64,000 nt of DNA. Source: Bradyrhizobium elkanii USDA 76. GTDB lineage: Bacteria > Pseudomonadota > Alphaproteobacteria > Rhizobiales > Xanthobacteraceae. The stretch is taken from NCBI RefSeq assembly GCF_023278185.1, contig NZ_CP066356.1, forward strand, positions 7,308,001 through 7,372,000, read 5' to 3'. Below the pieces are notes generated by a model. That model had not been told where the DNA came from. It did no database searches and saw only the letters and a program-made list of their open reading frames with translations. Position 1 is the stretch's first letter, and each line of letters opens with the position of its first letter. A program made the translations under genes and the position numbers. Positions 25,848 to 36,040 of this stretch are shown here, piece by piece.

Positions 25848-28800
25848 ATGATGATCAGACTTTGTCCGAACTGCACCACCGAACGTCCCGTCACCGAGAT
25901 CTTCTGCGAAGGCACGTTGAATGGCCTAACCTGCGGCTGGGACCTGTCGACGGTCGATATCACGCCGCGTGGTGCGACGAGACTGAAGCCGAATCCACCT
26001 GTAAATCCCTCTGCGAGCGTTCCGATCTGCCGAAACGGTCATCAGGGCTCTCCCGGCGACCTGATCTGCAGTGTCTGCGGCGAGCCGATCATCGAACGGC
26101 AGGAAGCGCCCTCAGCGGCCGAACCCATGCCAGGGCCGGAGCTCGCGCCCGAGGGCGAAACCATCGTGGACGGCTGGCGCCTGCAGGACCGGATCGCCTC
26201 ATCCAGTGCAGTCCGCGAACGCTTCGTCGCCACGCGCGGCTCGGACGGTCAACGGGGAATACTCACGCTTTACGCGATAGGCGCGGAGCCGGATCAAGCG
26301 ATCTATGATTTGCTCTTAAAGCTCCCTCGAGATCACGTCCCGGAATTCTTCGCCACCGGTCGCTGGCAAGAGCGCGCCTATGAGGTCGCGGAGGAATTCA
26401 AGGGCGGCACGCTGACGGATCTCGCCGTCGATCCGACAGATCCGGCGGCCGTAGCGAAGCTGGTCGGCGAGCTAGCGCAGGCCGTTCACGCCCTCACTGA
26501 AGCTGGATTGCGACACAGGGATCTCCGCCCTTCCGTCATCTTCGTGCGCTCAAGGGACCCGCTTGACCTCGTCATCAGTGGCTTCGGATCGGCACGGCTC
26601 TCCGAATTCGACCTCGATATCGTGTCTCCGCTCGAAACCACCCGCTATATGGCGCCCGAGGCGATAGCCGGCGGCGTCGCGCCGGCTTCCGACTGGTGGA
26701 GCATGGGGATGATCTTGCTGGAAAAGATCACCCAAGGCGCGTGCTTCGCAGGTATCAACGAGCAGGCCTTTCTGATCCACGTTCTGACCAACGGCGTACA
26801 CCTGCCTGAAAGTCTGGATGAGCGGATCAACACCTTGCTTCGCGGCTTGTTGGCCCGTGACAGGCGCCAGCGCTGGCAGTGGAAGGAAGTTCAAGCCTGG
26901 TTGCGCGGAGAGACCATCTCGGCTCCAGCGGCCGACCGAGCGGGCGACACAGAGGGCCACGCCTCGATTTCGCTGGGTGGCAAGCAATATCGATCTGCAA
27001 ACACATTCGCATTGGCAGCGGCTGAAGCTACGAACTGGGACCAAGCCAAGACCCTCGTCCTCAGAGGCGCGGTTGCAAGTTGGGCTGCCGAAGCCGGCTT
27101 CGAAGCGGCGATAGCGGCGGGTCTGAGGCAAATCCTGCGCACCGAAGATCTTCAGGAGGATTTGAAGCTTTCCATCTCTCTTAAGACGCTCAACCCGTCG
27201 ATGCCTCTGATCGTCAGAGGTAATATCGTCACACCGGGTTGGCTGCTCGATCACCCGGGCGACGGCTACAGTCTGATCACCGGCCCGGCACCCGATCTGC
27301 TCCGGAAGATTGATCCGGACGATTGGCTCTGGCGCCTGAAGGTCCGCTCCGACACGGTGCGAAAGCGGTTGGACCAGCTGGAAATCGCGGTCGACGAAGA
27401 TGCTCTGCGCGTCCACCTTCTGTCGACCTCTATGGCCCGCCTGGCCGCGCTTTGGGAAGAACGGCGAAAGCTTTTCCCCGACACCGATCACGCCGGCGTG
27501 GCCGCGCTCACTGAGCGCCGCATTTCGGCGGAAGAAGATCTCCTCATCCTGCTCAGCGCGACCTCGAACCAGTTCCGCTCGGTTGCCGAGGTCATCGAAG
27601 AAGCCGAAAAGGAAGCGTCGGCGGCCGGTCTTAGCAACTTTTCCGCCGAGGAAACGACGACCCTCCTTGGCCGGCCACGTCGCGAGATCTATCAGGCGAT
27701 CGACGAGCGTATTCAGAACTTTGCCAGATGCGGCATCAAGGAAGTCGACGAGTGGGCGGACCAGTTCCGTCTGGACAGACGGATGCCTCTTGGGCGCGCG
27801 CTCGCCCTTCTCTGTGTGCCCCCCGAGACGTGGAAACCGCTTCCAAAGCAAGGCTACGTCTCGACGATCTTGGACTTTTTCGCCAAGCGGATTTCGGGCG
27901 GAGTATTGCGCGGGCCGCTGACGCGGATGCTGATTGGCAAATCGGCCAGGATCGATCTCACCGAACTCGATACGTCCAGGGTGCCGGCGGGCGAGATTCT
28001 CGATCAGCTGCTTGGCCGCACGAACCGGATCGTGAACCTCGATCCGGCGGCTTTTGCCGATGATGATAGCCTTGAGCGACGGTTGCGCTCGTTGCACTCC
28101 CACGCGCTGCTCTACAAGCGCGATACCGGCATCGATGGCCTGTATCTGGGATTTCCATTCCTGATCATGCGCGATCATCGGCCGAATGCGAGACCGCGGA
28201 TTGCGCCGGTACTGCTGTGGCCGGTGCGCGTCAGTCCCGAGGTCGGAAATCGCGGTCATGTCACGTTGGGATACGGACGTGACAGAAACCCAGACACGGA
28301 GATCGAGCACGTTCTCGTCAATCCGGCTCTCGAAGGAATGGTTGGCATCCCGGAGGCGAGACGTTGGCAAGAAGCGGCCAACGAGCTTCTTACCCATGCA
28401 AGCTTGTCCGTCCAGGCGGTGATGGACGCCTTCAGCCGATTGGCCCAGCCAGTCGGCAACGAATTGACGGCGCTTCCGGGCAAGGACGTCGAGGTCGCAG
28501 CGCAGGAACGCCAATTGGTACCTGCAGCCGTGCTCTTCCATCTGGCCTTCATGGGTCAGGCCGTCATGAAGGATCTCGAGACCCTCCGGGGCCTACCTCC
28601 GACGGCGACAGCGCTCGAGGCCGCGCTCCGTCTGAACGAACAGCAGCCGGAGCCTTCTGCATCGCCGCAAGTGAAGGAGGTCGAGCGATACTTCACGGCC
28701 GACAGCGATCCTTCGCAGGAGGCGGCCGTCTTGGAAGCGCGTCAGGCCCCGGGACTGGTCATCGAAGGACCTCCCGGAACTGGCAAGAGCCAAACCATCG

Positions 28801-31800
28801 TCAATATGGTCGCGGACGCCATCGGCACGGGAAAATCACTCCTGGTGATCTGTCAGAAGCAAGCCGCTCTCGAAGTCGTGCGCAAACGTTTGGACAAGGA
28901 GCGCCTGAGCGATCGCTTCGTCATGATCACCGACGCCAATCGCGACCGCGAGGCGATCGTGGGTGCGGTCCGTTCGCAGGTCCAGGCGTTGCACAATCTG
29001 CCCCCCGGAGGGTCTCCGGCCTGGAAGCGAGAGCGAGAGCGCCTCGCGGCGCGCATCGAGACGCTCGAGATGGAGCTGGACCGCCGGCAAATCGCGCTCC
29101 ATTCCGTGGATGATCGGACCGGATTGTCCTATCGAGCGCTGCTCGGCGAACTGCTCGCGATCGAAGAAGGCAGAGCCAAGCCGATCGAGGCTCCTGAGCT
29201 CCGGCCTTTGCTGTCGGATCTACATCCCGCAGATGTGGCAACGATCGAGGAGAATTGCGCTCCGCTCGCGAAGTTCTGGCTGTCGTCGAAATTCGAAGAC
29301 AATCCCCTGTCCGCCCTCAAGCCGTTCAATCCCGACCGAGGAACCGCGGCTGCACTCGCCTCGCTTCTGCAAGCATTTTTGCAAGCCGATGCCCGGCGCG
29401 AACAGACCGATGCTGAGACCTCGAACTGCCTGACAATACCGGATGCGGCGGAATTTAGATCCTGGCTCGTCGAAGCGGGCGAGCTGCGTTCGATCAGCGA
29501 TTCGGTGTGCGCAAATCTCGCTCGATTGCGGCCGCTGTTTCGCAGCGTCGAGGATGGGGCATCGGAAGCTGCGCGTATTCTCGAGGGCCTATCGGCGATT
29601 AAGGAAATCTTCTCATCGCTCAATGGCCCAGCCTACAAGCCGAACTTTTGCTCCAAGCTGATCGCCTTGAATGAGGATGAGCTGCGCTCCGCTGGAGAGC
29701 TCGCGGGCCAGGTTCGCCTGCCGGCAAGTGCCCTACAATGGATCAACCCGCTACATTGGCTGCGAACGCGTCGTGTACGCCAGTTTCTTGCGTCGCTGCA
29801 ACTCCCGCAGGATAACGACGCTATCAGCTCACTGTATTATGCGGTCGAGCTCGAATTGGCCATGCGCCAGCCGAGGCGCGAACTCGAGCACTATTTCACG
29901 ACCCTGTTCGGGCGAGCCCCCAATCTGGATCTGTCGCCTGGTAAGCTCGCCGATTTCGCCGAGCGCCTTGGCTCGTTCCTCGAGGGTCTGGGGGGCCACA
30001 ATTCGCTCATCGATCGGTGCCCGAGCCGGCTTGAGCTCGATAAGGCGCTCTCGGCCGGAAACACCGAAGAGCTCGGATCGTTCTTTGAGCGGGCTGATCT
30101 CGCGCTCAAAAGGCATGACATAAGAGAGCAGAGCCGCGCCGCTTTGGACCGGCTTAGGACATATTTCGACGAACTGTGGCTCGGATCGAGACGCTCGGCG
30201 ATCGAGAATGGTCGCTCCAATACGAATGCCATTGACCAGATCGTGCAGGCTCTGCCGATGCTAAGCAGTTACCAGGAATATCGACTTCGATCTTCGCGGC
30301 TTGGTGACAAGGAGCGTGCCATCTTCGCAACACTCAGGTCCACGGAGTCCGAGCTGTCGAAACTGGCTTCCGAAGATCTCGACGGCTGCGTTCGCGCCAC
30401 CATACGCCGCGAGGCGCATTTGGCATGGAAGGCCGGTATGGAGGGTGCGAGTCCTGACGTGTTGTTCGATGGCGATGAGGTCGAAGCCAAGGTCAAATCG
30501 CTTGCGGAAGCCGACGCGCAGATCCGGCAATACAACAGGGACCTTCTCGTCCAAGGTATCGACGCCAGCAAAGTGCGTGCGACGGTCGAGTGGGATGCGA
30601 TCACCAAGCTGCGCGGCCCGCGAGCACTAAGATTGCGCGAATTCATCGATCGCGCCGCTCCGCTCGGTCTGTTCGCGCTCCGCCCCGTCTGGCTCATGAC
30701 ACCCGATGTCGCCAGCCGCGTGCTGCAACCTCGCGCCGGATTGTTCGATACCGTCATCTTTGACGAGGCTTCGCAGATGCCCGTTGAATATGCCTTGCCC
30801 TCTTTATTCCGAAGCAGGCTTGTTGTCGTCAGCGGCGACGAAAAGCAGATGCCGCCGACCTCATTCTTTGCGAGCAAGGTCGAGAACGACGAAGCGGCGA
30901 TATTCGACGGTGAAGAACCAGAAGAAGGAGCGAGCGAGGAGGAGCGCGAGGCCTTCGCAGAGACATGGAACCGCCGAGAGATCAAGGATTGTCCCGACCT
31001 CCTCCAACTCGCCCGCTCCGCACTCCGCACCCGTACTTTGCAGGTGCACTATCGTTCGAAGTATCGGGAACTGATTTCATTCTCGAACGCCTCATTCTAC
31101 AGCAACGGTCTTAGCGTCCCCGTTCGCCATCCCGAAGAAACAATCCGTAGACTCAAACCAATCGAAGTGGTGCGCTCGGACGGCACTTACAAGGCCCAGA
31201 CGAACCAAAAGGAAGCCAGCGATGTCGTGGCATACCTATCCGAGCTTTGGGAGGATTCATCGCCGCCGTCGGTCGGTGTCGTCACGTTCAACCGCAAGCA
31301 GGCCGACGCCATAGAAGATGCTCTGGAAGACCGCGCCGAAAACGATGCAGCATTCCGTGAGGCACTGATGCGCGAGCGCGAACGTATGGAGCATGGCGAG
31401 GATATGGGCTTTTTCGTTAAGAACGTGGAGAACGTACAAGGCGATGAGCGTGACATCATCGTTTTCTCTACGACCTTCGGCCGCAACGAGCACGGCGTCT
31501 TCCGCAAGAGCTTCGGCGCGCTCGGACACGCAGGCGGCGAGCGCCGCCTGAACGTCGCGGTGACGCGCGCAAGAGAAAAGGTGGTCATCGCCACATCGAT
31601 GCCGACGGTTGAGATATCGGACCTGCTGACGAGACGGAGCGGTCCCAGGGTGCCGCGCGACTATCTGCAAGGCTACCTTGAATATGCCAGGACCGTCTCC
31701 GACGGCCTTGCAGACTCCGGCAAGACTCTGTTGGAGCGGATGGTCACCCAACAGCGTCCCCACAACGAAGCCGGACATCACGAGGACGACGGCTTCACCA

Positions 31801-32117
31801 GGTCCGTCGAAGCCTTCCTGGAGGCGAATGGCTACAAGGCCAGCCGGGCTCGCGATGGCGGCGCATTCAGCCTTGATTTCGCCGTAACCGATCCGCGGAC
31901 CGGCCTCTACGCGATCGGCGTCGAATGCGACGCGCCGCGACATCGATTGCTTCAGAGAGCGCGTGCTCGTGAGATCTGGCGTCCGAAGGTATTAGGGAGG
32001 GCCGTCCCATACGTTCACAGAGTTTCGTCATATGCTTGGACTCATGCGGGAGACGCCGAACGCCTGCGGCTCAAGAACGCTGTAGAATACGCGCTCCGTG
32101 GGGGAGGATTACAATGA
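25848..32117 (+). CDS. Giant zinc-ribbon / pseudokinase / SF1 helicase / PD-(D/E)xK nuclease protein
   Basis: 2089 residues. Residues 1-85 hold zinc-ribbon cysteines (LCPNC; CRNGHQG, CSVCGEP). Residues about 105-360 have a Ser/Thr-kinase fold: LRHRDLRPSVIF keeps the HRD motif and TTRYMAPEAIAGG the APE motif, but the DFG motif reads SGFGSARL and the VAIK lysine is replaced in GILTLYAIG, so catalysis is unlikely. An SF1B (UPF1/Dna2-like) helicase begins with EGPPGTGKSQT (near 972); DEASQMP lies about 660 residues later, then VVSGDEKQMPPTSF, VENVQGDERDIIVFST and NVAVTRAREKVVI. The C-terminus (about 1960-2070) is a Vsr/DUF559-like nuclease with LDFAV and IGVECDAPRH. By build it translocates on and cuts nucleic acid, gated by the ribbon/pseudokinase module (inference). 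Confidence 0.87.
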   Translation: MMIRLCPNCTTERPVTEIFCEGTLNGLTCGWDLSTVDITPRGATRLKPNPPVNPSASVPICRNGHQGSPGDLICSVCGEPIIERQEAPSAAEPMPGPELAPEGETIVDGWRLQDRIASSSAVRERFVATRGSDGQRGILTLYAIGAEPDQAIYDLLLKLPRDHVPEFFATGRWQERAYEVAEEFKGGTLTDLAVDPTDPAAVAKLVGELAQAVHALTEAGLRHRDLRPSVIFVRSRDPLDLVISGFGSARLSEFDLDIVSPLETTRYMAPEAIAGGVAPASDWWSMGMILLEKITQGACFAGINEQAFLIHVLTNGVHLPESLDERINTLLRGLLARDRRQRWQWKEVQAWLRGETISAPAADRAGDTEGHASISLGGKQYRSANTFALAAAEATNWDQAKTLVLRGAVASWAAEAGFEAAIAAGLRQILRTEDLQEDLKLSISLKTLNPSMPLIVRGNIVTPGWLLDHPGDGYSLITGPAPDLLRKIDPDDWLWRLKVRSDTVRKRLDQLEIAVDEDALRVHLLSTSMARLAALWEERRKLFPDTDHAGVAALTERRISAEEDLLILLSATSNQFRSVAEVIEEAEKEASAAGLSNFSAEETTTLLGRPRREIYQAIDERIQNFARCGIKEVDEWADQFRLDRRMPLGRALALLCVPPETWKPLPKQGYVSTILDFFAKRISGGVLRGPLTRMLIGKSARIDLTELDTSRVPAGEILDQLLGRTNRIVNLDPAAFADDDSLERRLRSLHSHALLYKRDTGIDGLYLGFPFLIMRDHRPNARPRIAPVLLWPVRVSPEVGNRGHVTLGYGRDRNPDTEIEHVLVNPALEGMVGIPEARRWQEAANELLTHASLSVQAVMDAFSRLAQPVGNELTALPGKDVEVAAQERQLVPAAVLFHLAFMGQAVMKDLETLRGLPPTATALEAALRLNEQQPEPSASPQVKEVERYFTADSDPSQEAAVLEARQAPGLVIEGPPGTGKSQTIVNMVADAIGTGKSLLVICQKQAALEVVRKRLDKERLSDRFVMITDANRDREAIVGAVRSQVQALHNLPPGGSPAWKRERERLAARIETLEMELDRRQIALHSVDDRTGLSYRALLGELLAIEEGRAKPIEAPELRPLLSDLHPADVATIEENCAPLAKFWLSSKFEDNPLSALKPFNPDRGTAAALASLLQAFLQADARREQTDAETSNCLTIPDAAEFRSWLVEAGELRSISDSVCANLARLRPLFRSVEDGASEAARILEGLSAIKEIFSSLNGPAYKPNFCSKLIALNEDELRSAGELAGQVRLPASALQWINPLHWLRTRRVRQFLASLQLPQDNDAISSLYYAVELELAMRQPRRELEHYFTTLFGRAPNLDLSPGKLADFAERLGSFLEGLGGHNSLIDRCPSRLELDKALSAGNTEELGSFFERADLALKRHDIREQSRAALDRLRTYFDELWLGSRRSAIENGRSNTNAIDQIVQALPMLSSYQEYRLRSSRLGDKERAIFATLRSTESELSKLASEDLDGCVRATIRREAHLAWKAGMEGASPDVLFDGDEVEAKVKSLAEADAQIRQYNRDLLVQGIDASKVRATVEWDAITKLRGPRALRLREFIDRAAPLGLFALRPVWLMTPDVASRVLQPRAGLFDTVIFDEASQMPVEYALPSLFRSRLVVVSGDEKQMPPTSFFASKVENDEAAIFDGEEPEEGASEEEREAFAETWNRREIKDCPDLLQLARSALRTRTLQVHYRSKYRELISFSNASFYSNGLSVPVRHPEETIRRLKPIEVVRSDGTYKAQTNQKEASDVVAYLSELWEDSSPPSVGVVTFNRKQADAIEDALEDRAENDAAFREALMRERERMEHGEDMGFFVKNVENVQGDERDIIVFSTTFGRNEHGVFRKSFGALGHAGGERRLNVAVTRAREKVVIATSMPTVEISDLLTRRSGPRVPRDYLQGYLEYARTVSDGLADSGKTLLERMVTQQRPHNEAGHHEDDGFTRSVEAFLEANGYKASRARDGGAFSLDFAVTDPRTGLYAIGVECDAPRHRLLQRARAREIWRPKVLGRAVPYVHRVSSYAWTHAGDAERLRLKNAVEYALRGGGLQ

Positions 32118-33481
32118 GCGGGCCCAAAGCATTCAGGATCGTTACCCGAGCCGAGATCATCGCCATCTGTCGTCGCAACCTGGCGCGGCTCGACGCCGCG
32201 GTCGAAAGCTGGACCTCCGCGGGTAGACGCAACGGGACGATTGAGCAGAACGATATCGAAAAGGTCATAGCCCGGCGAGACGAGCTTCGCCGCCTACTCG
32301 ACGCCGATCGTTTCGTCGAACTACAGAAGCAGGTCGCAGCTGAGATCGGCTTCCTTCAGGTGGACTCCGAGCGCCGCGTCGAAAGAGCTGCTGAAATAGC
32401 GGCGCGCTCGAAGCGTGATTTGAGACGCTCGAGAGCGGCAGCCGAGGCGCTGCTGCAGAGGCTGCAGGCTCTGAAAGTCGAGATTCCCGCCGACATTCGA
32501 AGCGAGCTCAGTGGTTCGAGTGCATCTTCCGAGCGCCTGGAAGCGGCTATGGCAAGAGCGTTGTTGCTGCTGCCTTCTCAGGCGGCGCCGGATACCGCGA
32601 CAGACCGCCAACGCGAGCTTGCCAGTCAGCTTGGCGCCGGCGAACGTCGTGATACGTTGCGAGAATGGATTTCTCGACAACCTGAGGAGATGGAGGATCC
32701 CGCTTTGGCGCGCGTCGATGCGGTCCTGGGCGAGTTGCGCGGCCTTGGCATCGATTCTTCCCCGTTCGCAGACCGTGTCGCGCTCCTGGAAGCAGAGCCG
32801 CCGACGAGAAGACCGCTTGTCGCGGATAGCCTTTTGCTGGACCTGGCAGCGGCCGTGAAGGATGGCCGCGCCCGTGCGAAACTAGCAGACGAGCTTCGTG
32901 CGCGACGCGCCGAACTTTCTGTGATGAAGTCACCGCAGGCGGCCTCGCTGCTGAGCGAAATCGACCAGACCCTCACCTCGCCAGCTAGCAGCAACGGGCA
33001 AGAACTCGTCAAGCGCGCAGACTTTCTCATCGAGGAAGAATTCAAGGCGATGGCCGCCGAGGAACGCAGGCGTGCGGTGCTCGAAGGTCTTGCCAGCCTG
33101 GGATACGAGGTATCGGAGGGAATGGCGACCGCCTGGGTCCAGAACGGCCAGATCGTCCTGCGTAAGGCGGCCAATGCTGGCTACGGGGTAGAACTGTTGG
33201 GCGGATCGAGATCTGATCTCCTCCAGGTCCGAGTCGTCGGTATCGGCAGTTCGGCCGAAGTTCACGATGAGAATCGTGACCGCGACATGGAAACGATCTG
33301 GTGCGGCGAGTTCGATCGACTGAGGACGTTGGTCGCGAAAGCCGGCGGGAACGTTGCGATGGAATTCGCAAGGCCGGCCGGTCAATTCCCCCTGAAGATC
33401 GTCTCTGATCCGGGTGCAAGCCACGAAGCGGCTGATGCCGAAAGATTATATCGAGCACGACCACTCAACCGTCACAATTAA
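32114..33481 (+). CDS. Coiled-coil protein, last gene of the AAA+/radical SAM/helicase operon
   Basis: 455 residues from ATG 32114, which overlaps the helicase stop as ATGA and is preceded by GGGGGAGGA; the longer frame from 32036 is not needed. The N-terminus MSGPKAFRIVTRAEIIAICR is a conserved opening I associate with this gene neighbourhood. Residues about 30-330 are predicted helical/coiled coil (Ala, Glu, Arg-rich). The C-terminal 120 residues (GYEVSEGMATAWVQNGQIVL; GYGVELLGGSRSDLLQVRVV) look like a compact alpha/beta domain. No catalytic motif seen. A structural or target-recognition role in the complex is a guess. Confidence 0.8.
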   Translation: MSGPKAFRIVTRAEIIAICRRNLARLDAAVESWTSAGRRNGTIEQNDIEKVIARRDELRRLLDADRFVELQKQVAAEIGFLQVDSERRVERAAEIAARSKRDLRRSRAAAEALLQRLQALKVEIPADIRSELSGSSASSERLEAAMARALLLLPSQAAPDTATDRQRELASQLGAGERRDTLREWISRQPEEMEDPALARVDAVLGELRGLGIDSSPFADRVALLEAEPPTRRPLVADSLLLDLAAAVKDGRARAKLADELRARRAELSVMKSPQAASLLSEIDQTLTSPASSNGQELVKRADFLIEEEFKAMAAEERRRAVLEGLASLGYEVSEGMATAWVQNGQIVLRKAANAGYGVELLGGSRSDLLQVRVVGIGSSAEVHDENRDRDMETIWCGEFDRLRTLVAKAGGNVAMEFARPAGQFPLKIVSDPGASHEAADAERLYRARPLNRHN

Positions 33482-33540
33482 GAATCTGTAAGAAACCAGC
33501 CGCAGCCTAAAGGAAATAATCTTGTAGATACCGGCGACGA

Positions 33541-34011
33541 TCACACGGCCCGAAGTATCTCTTTCGCGCGGTCGAGAGCTTCTGCGGCAACTCCTTGATA
33601 GCTATCCCTTATAATTAGACTTTCTATTGCGTCGCGCACAAATTCGGGATTTGGCTTATCGATCTGAACGACGGTTTCGATCACGTTCGGTCGACATGCG
33701 CGGATCAGGGCAGCGGAATGACCATCGCTTGCGGCAGCGATATCGAAGATATCATGCTGCCAACGGATAATGCTCACCGGAATAGCAGGAAAAGGCTTTT
33801 TGCAGAAGCAGCAAGCTCCGCATCGCTGATGCCGAACTGATGTGCGAACTCTTTTCCGCATGGACGGCTCAACTTTCCGCCGAAGAAAGCTGCCATGTGT
33901 CCGGGCACAGTCTTAGCGGCAGCCGGAAAGACAAGAAACGATCGCCTGCGCGTCCAGCTGTTTGCTGTGAGGCGCATTGATAGTGGGCAGAACGATAGCC
34001 GCGGTCTTCAT
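33541..34011 (-). pseudogene. Decayed hypothetical gene with at least two frameshifts
   Basis: A start at 34011 (MKTAAIVLPTINAPHSKQLD) continues in another frame (VPGHMAAFFGGKLSRPCGKE, GISDAELAASAKSLF) and then in the first frame again (SIIRWQHDIFDIAAASDGHS to AKEILRAV). The middle part is plainly protein-like in a different frame from both ends and an in-frame stop intervenes, so the gene is broken. I do not recognise the family. Confidence 0.45.
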
Positions 34012-34968
34012 ATGTGATCCTTACACCCCCGAGAGCGGACGTCGGGAATCCACCGGCCGGGGTGTAATGCCGAATCCAACGGAGCCCTGACATCCACAAG
34101 AGCAATTGCCCATCAACAACAAGAGCATTAATTGAGGTCAATTCGAGTCCAACTATATGCATCCAAGAATCGTTGACCCCAATCGTCAGGGTTCGCGCTG
34201 TTCTGCTTGGCTTTCAAGCTTTTGAATGGCCTCACGCCGAAACAATGGCGGCAGCGAAATTGGCTGCGGTCACTCAAACCGAAATGGTGTTTCGCAGGGT
34301 GGCTGAACTCAAGCAACACATGCCATCGACAGAGCGCACGGGATCGTCACGTTAACGCTCAAATTCCTCGGTCGAGCGCGTTTTTCGACGAATTTCACCA
34401 GCGTCGTTGTGCGAGGTAGAGGCCATCTTAAATCGATGAAGCTGGCGCGTACCTTGGAAGACATTTGGAAGCCATCATCGGGACCGGGCGACGCAGTTTG
34501 CGGCGACGAGCGCGGTATACGGGGAACACGGCTGGCGGGGCGTCTTGTGCCAGCGCGCCACACTTGGCGGATCGAGGCTGGTTGCAACAATGCACGCAGA
34601 CCTGACGTCAAACAGCAGATCAGTTTTCAGGTGATGCCGCGTGACTGCTGGCGGCGCGCAGCTGTAGCTTGCACTTCACTCGCTTCGGCGCCCGCTCCTG
34701 GCGATCCACGCCGCCTACCGTGTCGGTAACCCTCGCAACTCTTTCCGGGAGCAATGGGATCTGTGTTGATCGCCGCGCGCCGCACGTTTGCATTGGTCAA
34801 TTTCGAGCGCTGCCGCGGCATCGCTGGCGGCGGCGATCCCTTGCGTTCGCTCGCGCGCCTCACGGGACTACGACTGCGTCTGCCCGCATACCAATTACAG
34901 AATACCAATTGCGAATATCAACTTTTGATTGATACAATTACACTCAACCACCGACAAATGAGGAAATT
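34012..34968. other. Gene-poor region
   Basis: About 960 bases. Short frames on both strands lack start signals and known motifs. A plus-strand snippet near 34210-34260 (LLNGLTPKQWRQRNW) faintly recalls an integrase or AraC-family tail but is too short to call. Confidence 0.35.
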
Positions 34969-35139
34969 ATGTCAAGGGTTGCTGCCTACCACACGGATTC
35001 GCTCGAATATCCGCCATCTCATCGCAACGTCTATCACGACCACGACAACTGCCCGGCCGGAAAACAGATCAAGCAATGGCACCGCAAAGCCGGTCAAGGT
35101 AATAGGCCGCGTTGCGATGATTGCAAGAAGCTCGGCTAA
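34969..35139 (+). CDS. Small conserved Cys/His-rich protein (YPPSHRNVYHD family)
   Basis: A 56-residue frame starting ATG 34969, with GAGGA at 34960-34964. It contains YHTDSLEYPPSHRNVYHDHD, a single Cys in DNCPAGKQIK, and a C-terminal RPRCDDCKKLG. The two cysteine clusters with nearby His suggest a small zinc-binding fold. I recognise this as a short protein common in Bradyrhizobium and Burkholderia genomes; its role is unknown. Confidence 0.7.
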   Translation: MSRVAAYHTDSLEYPPSHRNVYHDHDNCPAGKQIKQWHRKAGQGNRPRCDDCKKLG

Positions 35140-35522
35140 GTCGCGAATTTTCCACGCAGCACAGACTATGGATCAATGCCGAGCCAAAGGATCGGTAGGT
35201 AGATGATTCTGCGCGGCGGCGCATGTCGCCGCGCCTTTCTACCGCATGACTGTCGAAGGCGACCATAGCAAATCATCCCGTACACCCTGTACGCCTCCGC
35301 CTGCAGCAGCAGCAACGACACGTCTACGGACCAAGTCACCGCGCCACATAATATCAGTCCGCCACTCGAGCGCCAGAAAACTCGCCGTCAACGCGCACGA
35401 AATCACCTCGATCACAATTTTGCATCGGATCGCGCCACTCGCCGACACATGTGCTAACGTACAGCGTAGCGACAGATGGCGATGACACCCGCTTTGTCAA
35501 ACGCCATCCGGAACTGCCCCCG
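35140..35522. other. Gene-poor region
   Basis: About 380 bases. One frame on each strand (35239-35448 minus, 35246-35485 plus) is open, but neither has a motif or ribosome-binding site that would decide it. No feature supported. Confidence 0.35.
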
Positions 35523-35748
35523 TCATGGAGAACCACCCGCATTCTCGGGCTCATGATGTTGGTTGCAGATTTGCTCCGCCGCGAACGTGATAGAGAGTGG
35601 CGGAGCCGAACAGACTGCGTCAGCAGCGGGCACCTCGATGAGGCCGCTCTTTTGGTTGGTGCGGAGCCGGTAGCTGCCGCTGCGGATGGTCAGCACGTAG
35701 TTGTGGTGCAAGAGCCGGTCGAGGTGACCTTGCCCCCAAGTTTTATCC
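35523..35748 (-). pseudogene. C-terminal remnant of IS21-family IstB ATPase
   Basis: The translation GHLDRLLHHNYVLTIRSGSY, followed by RLRTNQKSGLIE, matches the C-terminal end of IstB transposition helper proteins (LLDRLLHHxxVxxIxGxSYRL). Everything upstream is missing, replaced by an IS3 fragment. Transposition-dead debris. Confidence 0.7.
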
Positions 35749-36040
35749 AGTCCTGAGTTCGTCCCGGCTGTTGGATTTGCCCGGTTGGGCGGTGGTAGCG
35801 ACGGAGCTGGCGCGGGGCCCTCGACACAGCGCAGCGCCAGATCCCGGCGCGGGATGGCAGGTGATAGCGAACTCGGATGGCGTCTGCCATCCGATCCGCG
35901 AGTGTGGCCGTGCATCGTTGTAATCGGCGCGCCAGCATCTGAGCGCGACGCGGGCCTGGGCCAGCGAGGTAAATAGCGTCTCTTCAACAGTTCATCCCGC
36001 AGCCGGCCTTTGAAGCTCTCAATAAAGGCATTCTGCATGG
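35749..36040 (-). pseudogene. C-terminal remnant of an IS3-family OrfB transposase
   Basis: MQNAFIESFKGRLRDELLKR at the start is the conserved region around the third DDE residue (the E of IESF). Shifting frame gives FTSLAQARVALRCWRADYND, then ARPHSRIGWQTPSEFA, the classic IS3 C-terminus. One frameshift and loss of the N-terminal two thirds make it inactive. It directly abuts the IstB remnant, so two elements were nested or recombined here. Confidence 0.75.

Noticed and set aside
26550..28541. 663-residue minus-strand frame
   Set aside because: Antisense to the kinase/helicase protein; long only because of high GC.
23362..33481. Assignment to Qat, BREX, DISARM, Zorya or a tellurite/TerY system
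   Set aside because: None of these has this combination; QueC-, PglX/PglZ-, DrmA/B-, ZorA/B- or TerD-type proteins are absent.
34207..34419. Possible AraC-family or integrase tail (GLTPKQWRQRNW)
   Set aside because: Too short and without the rest of the domain.
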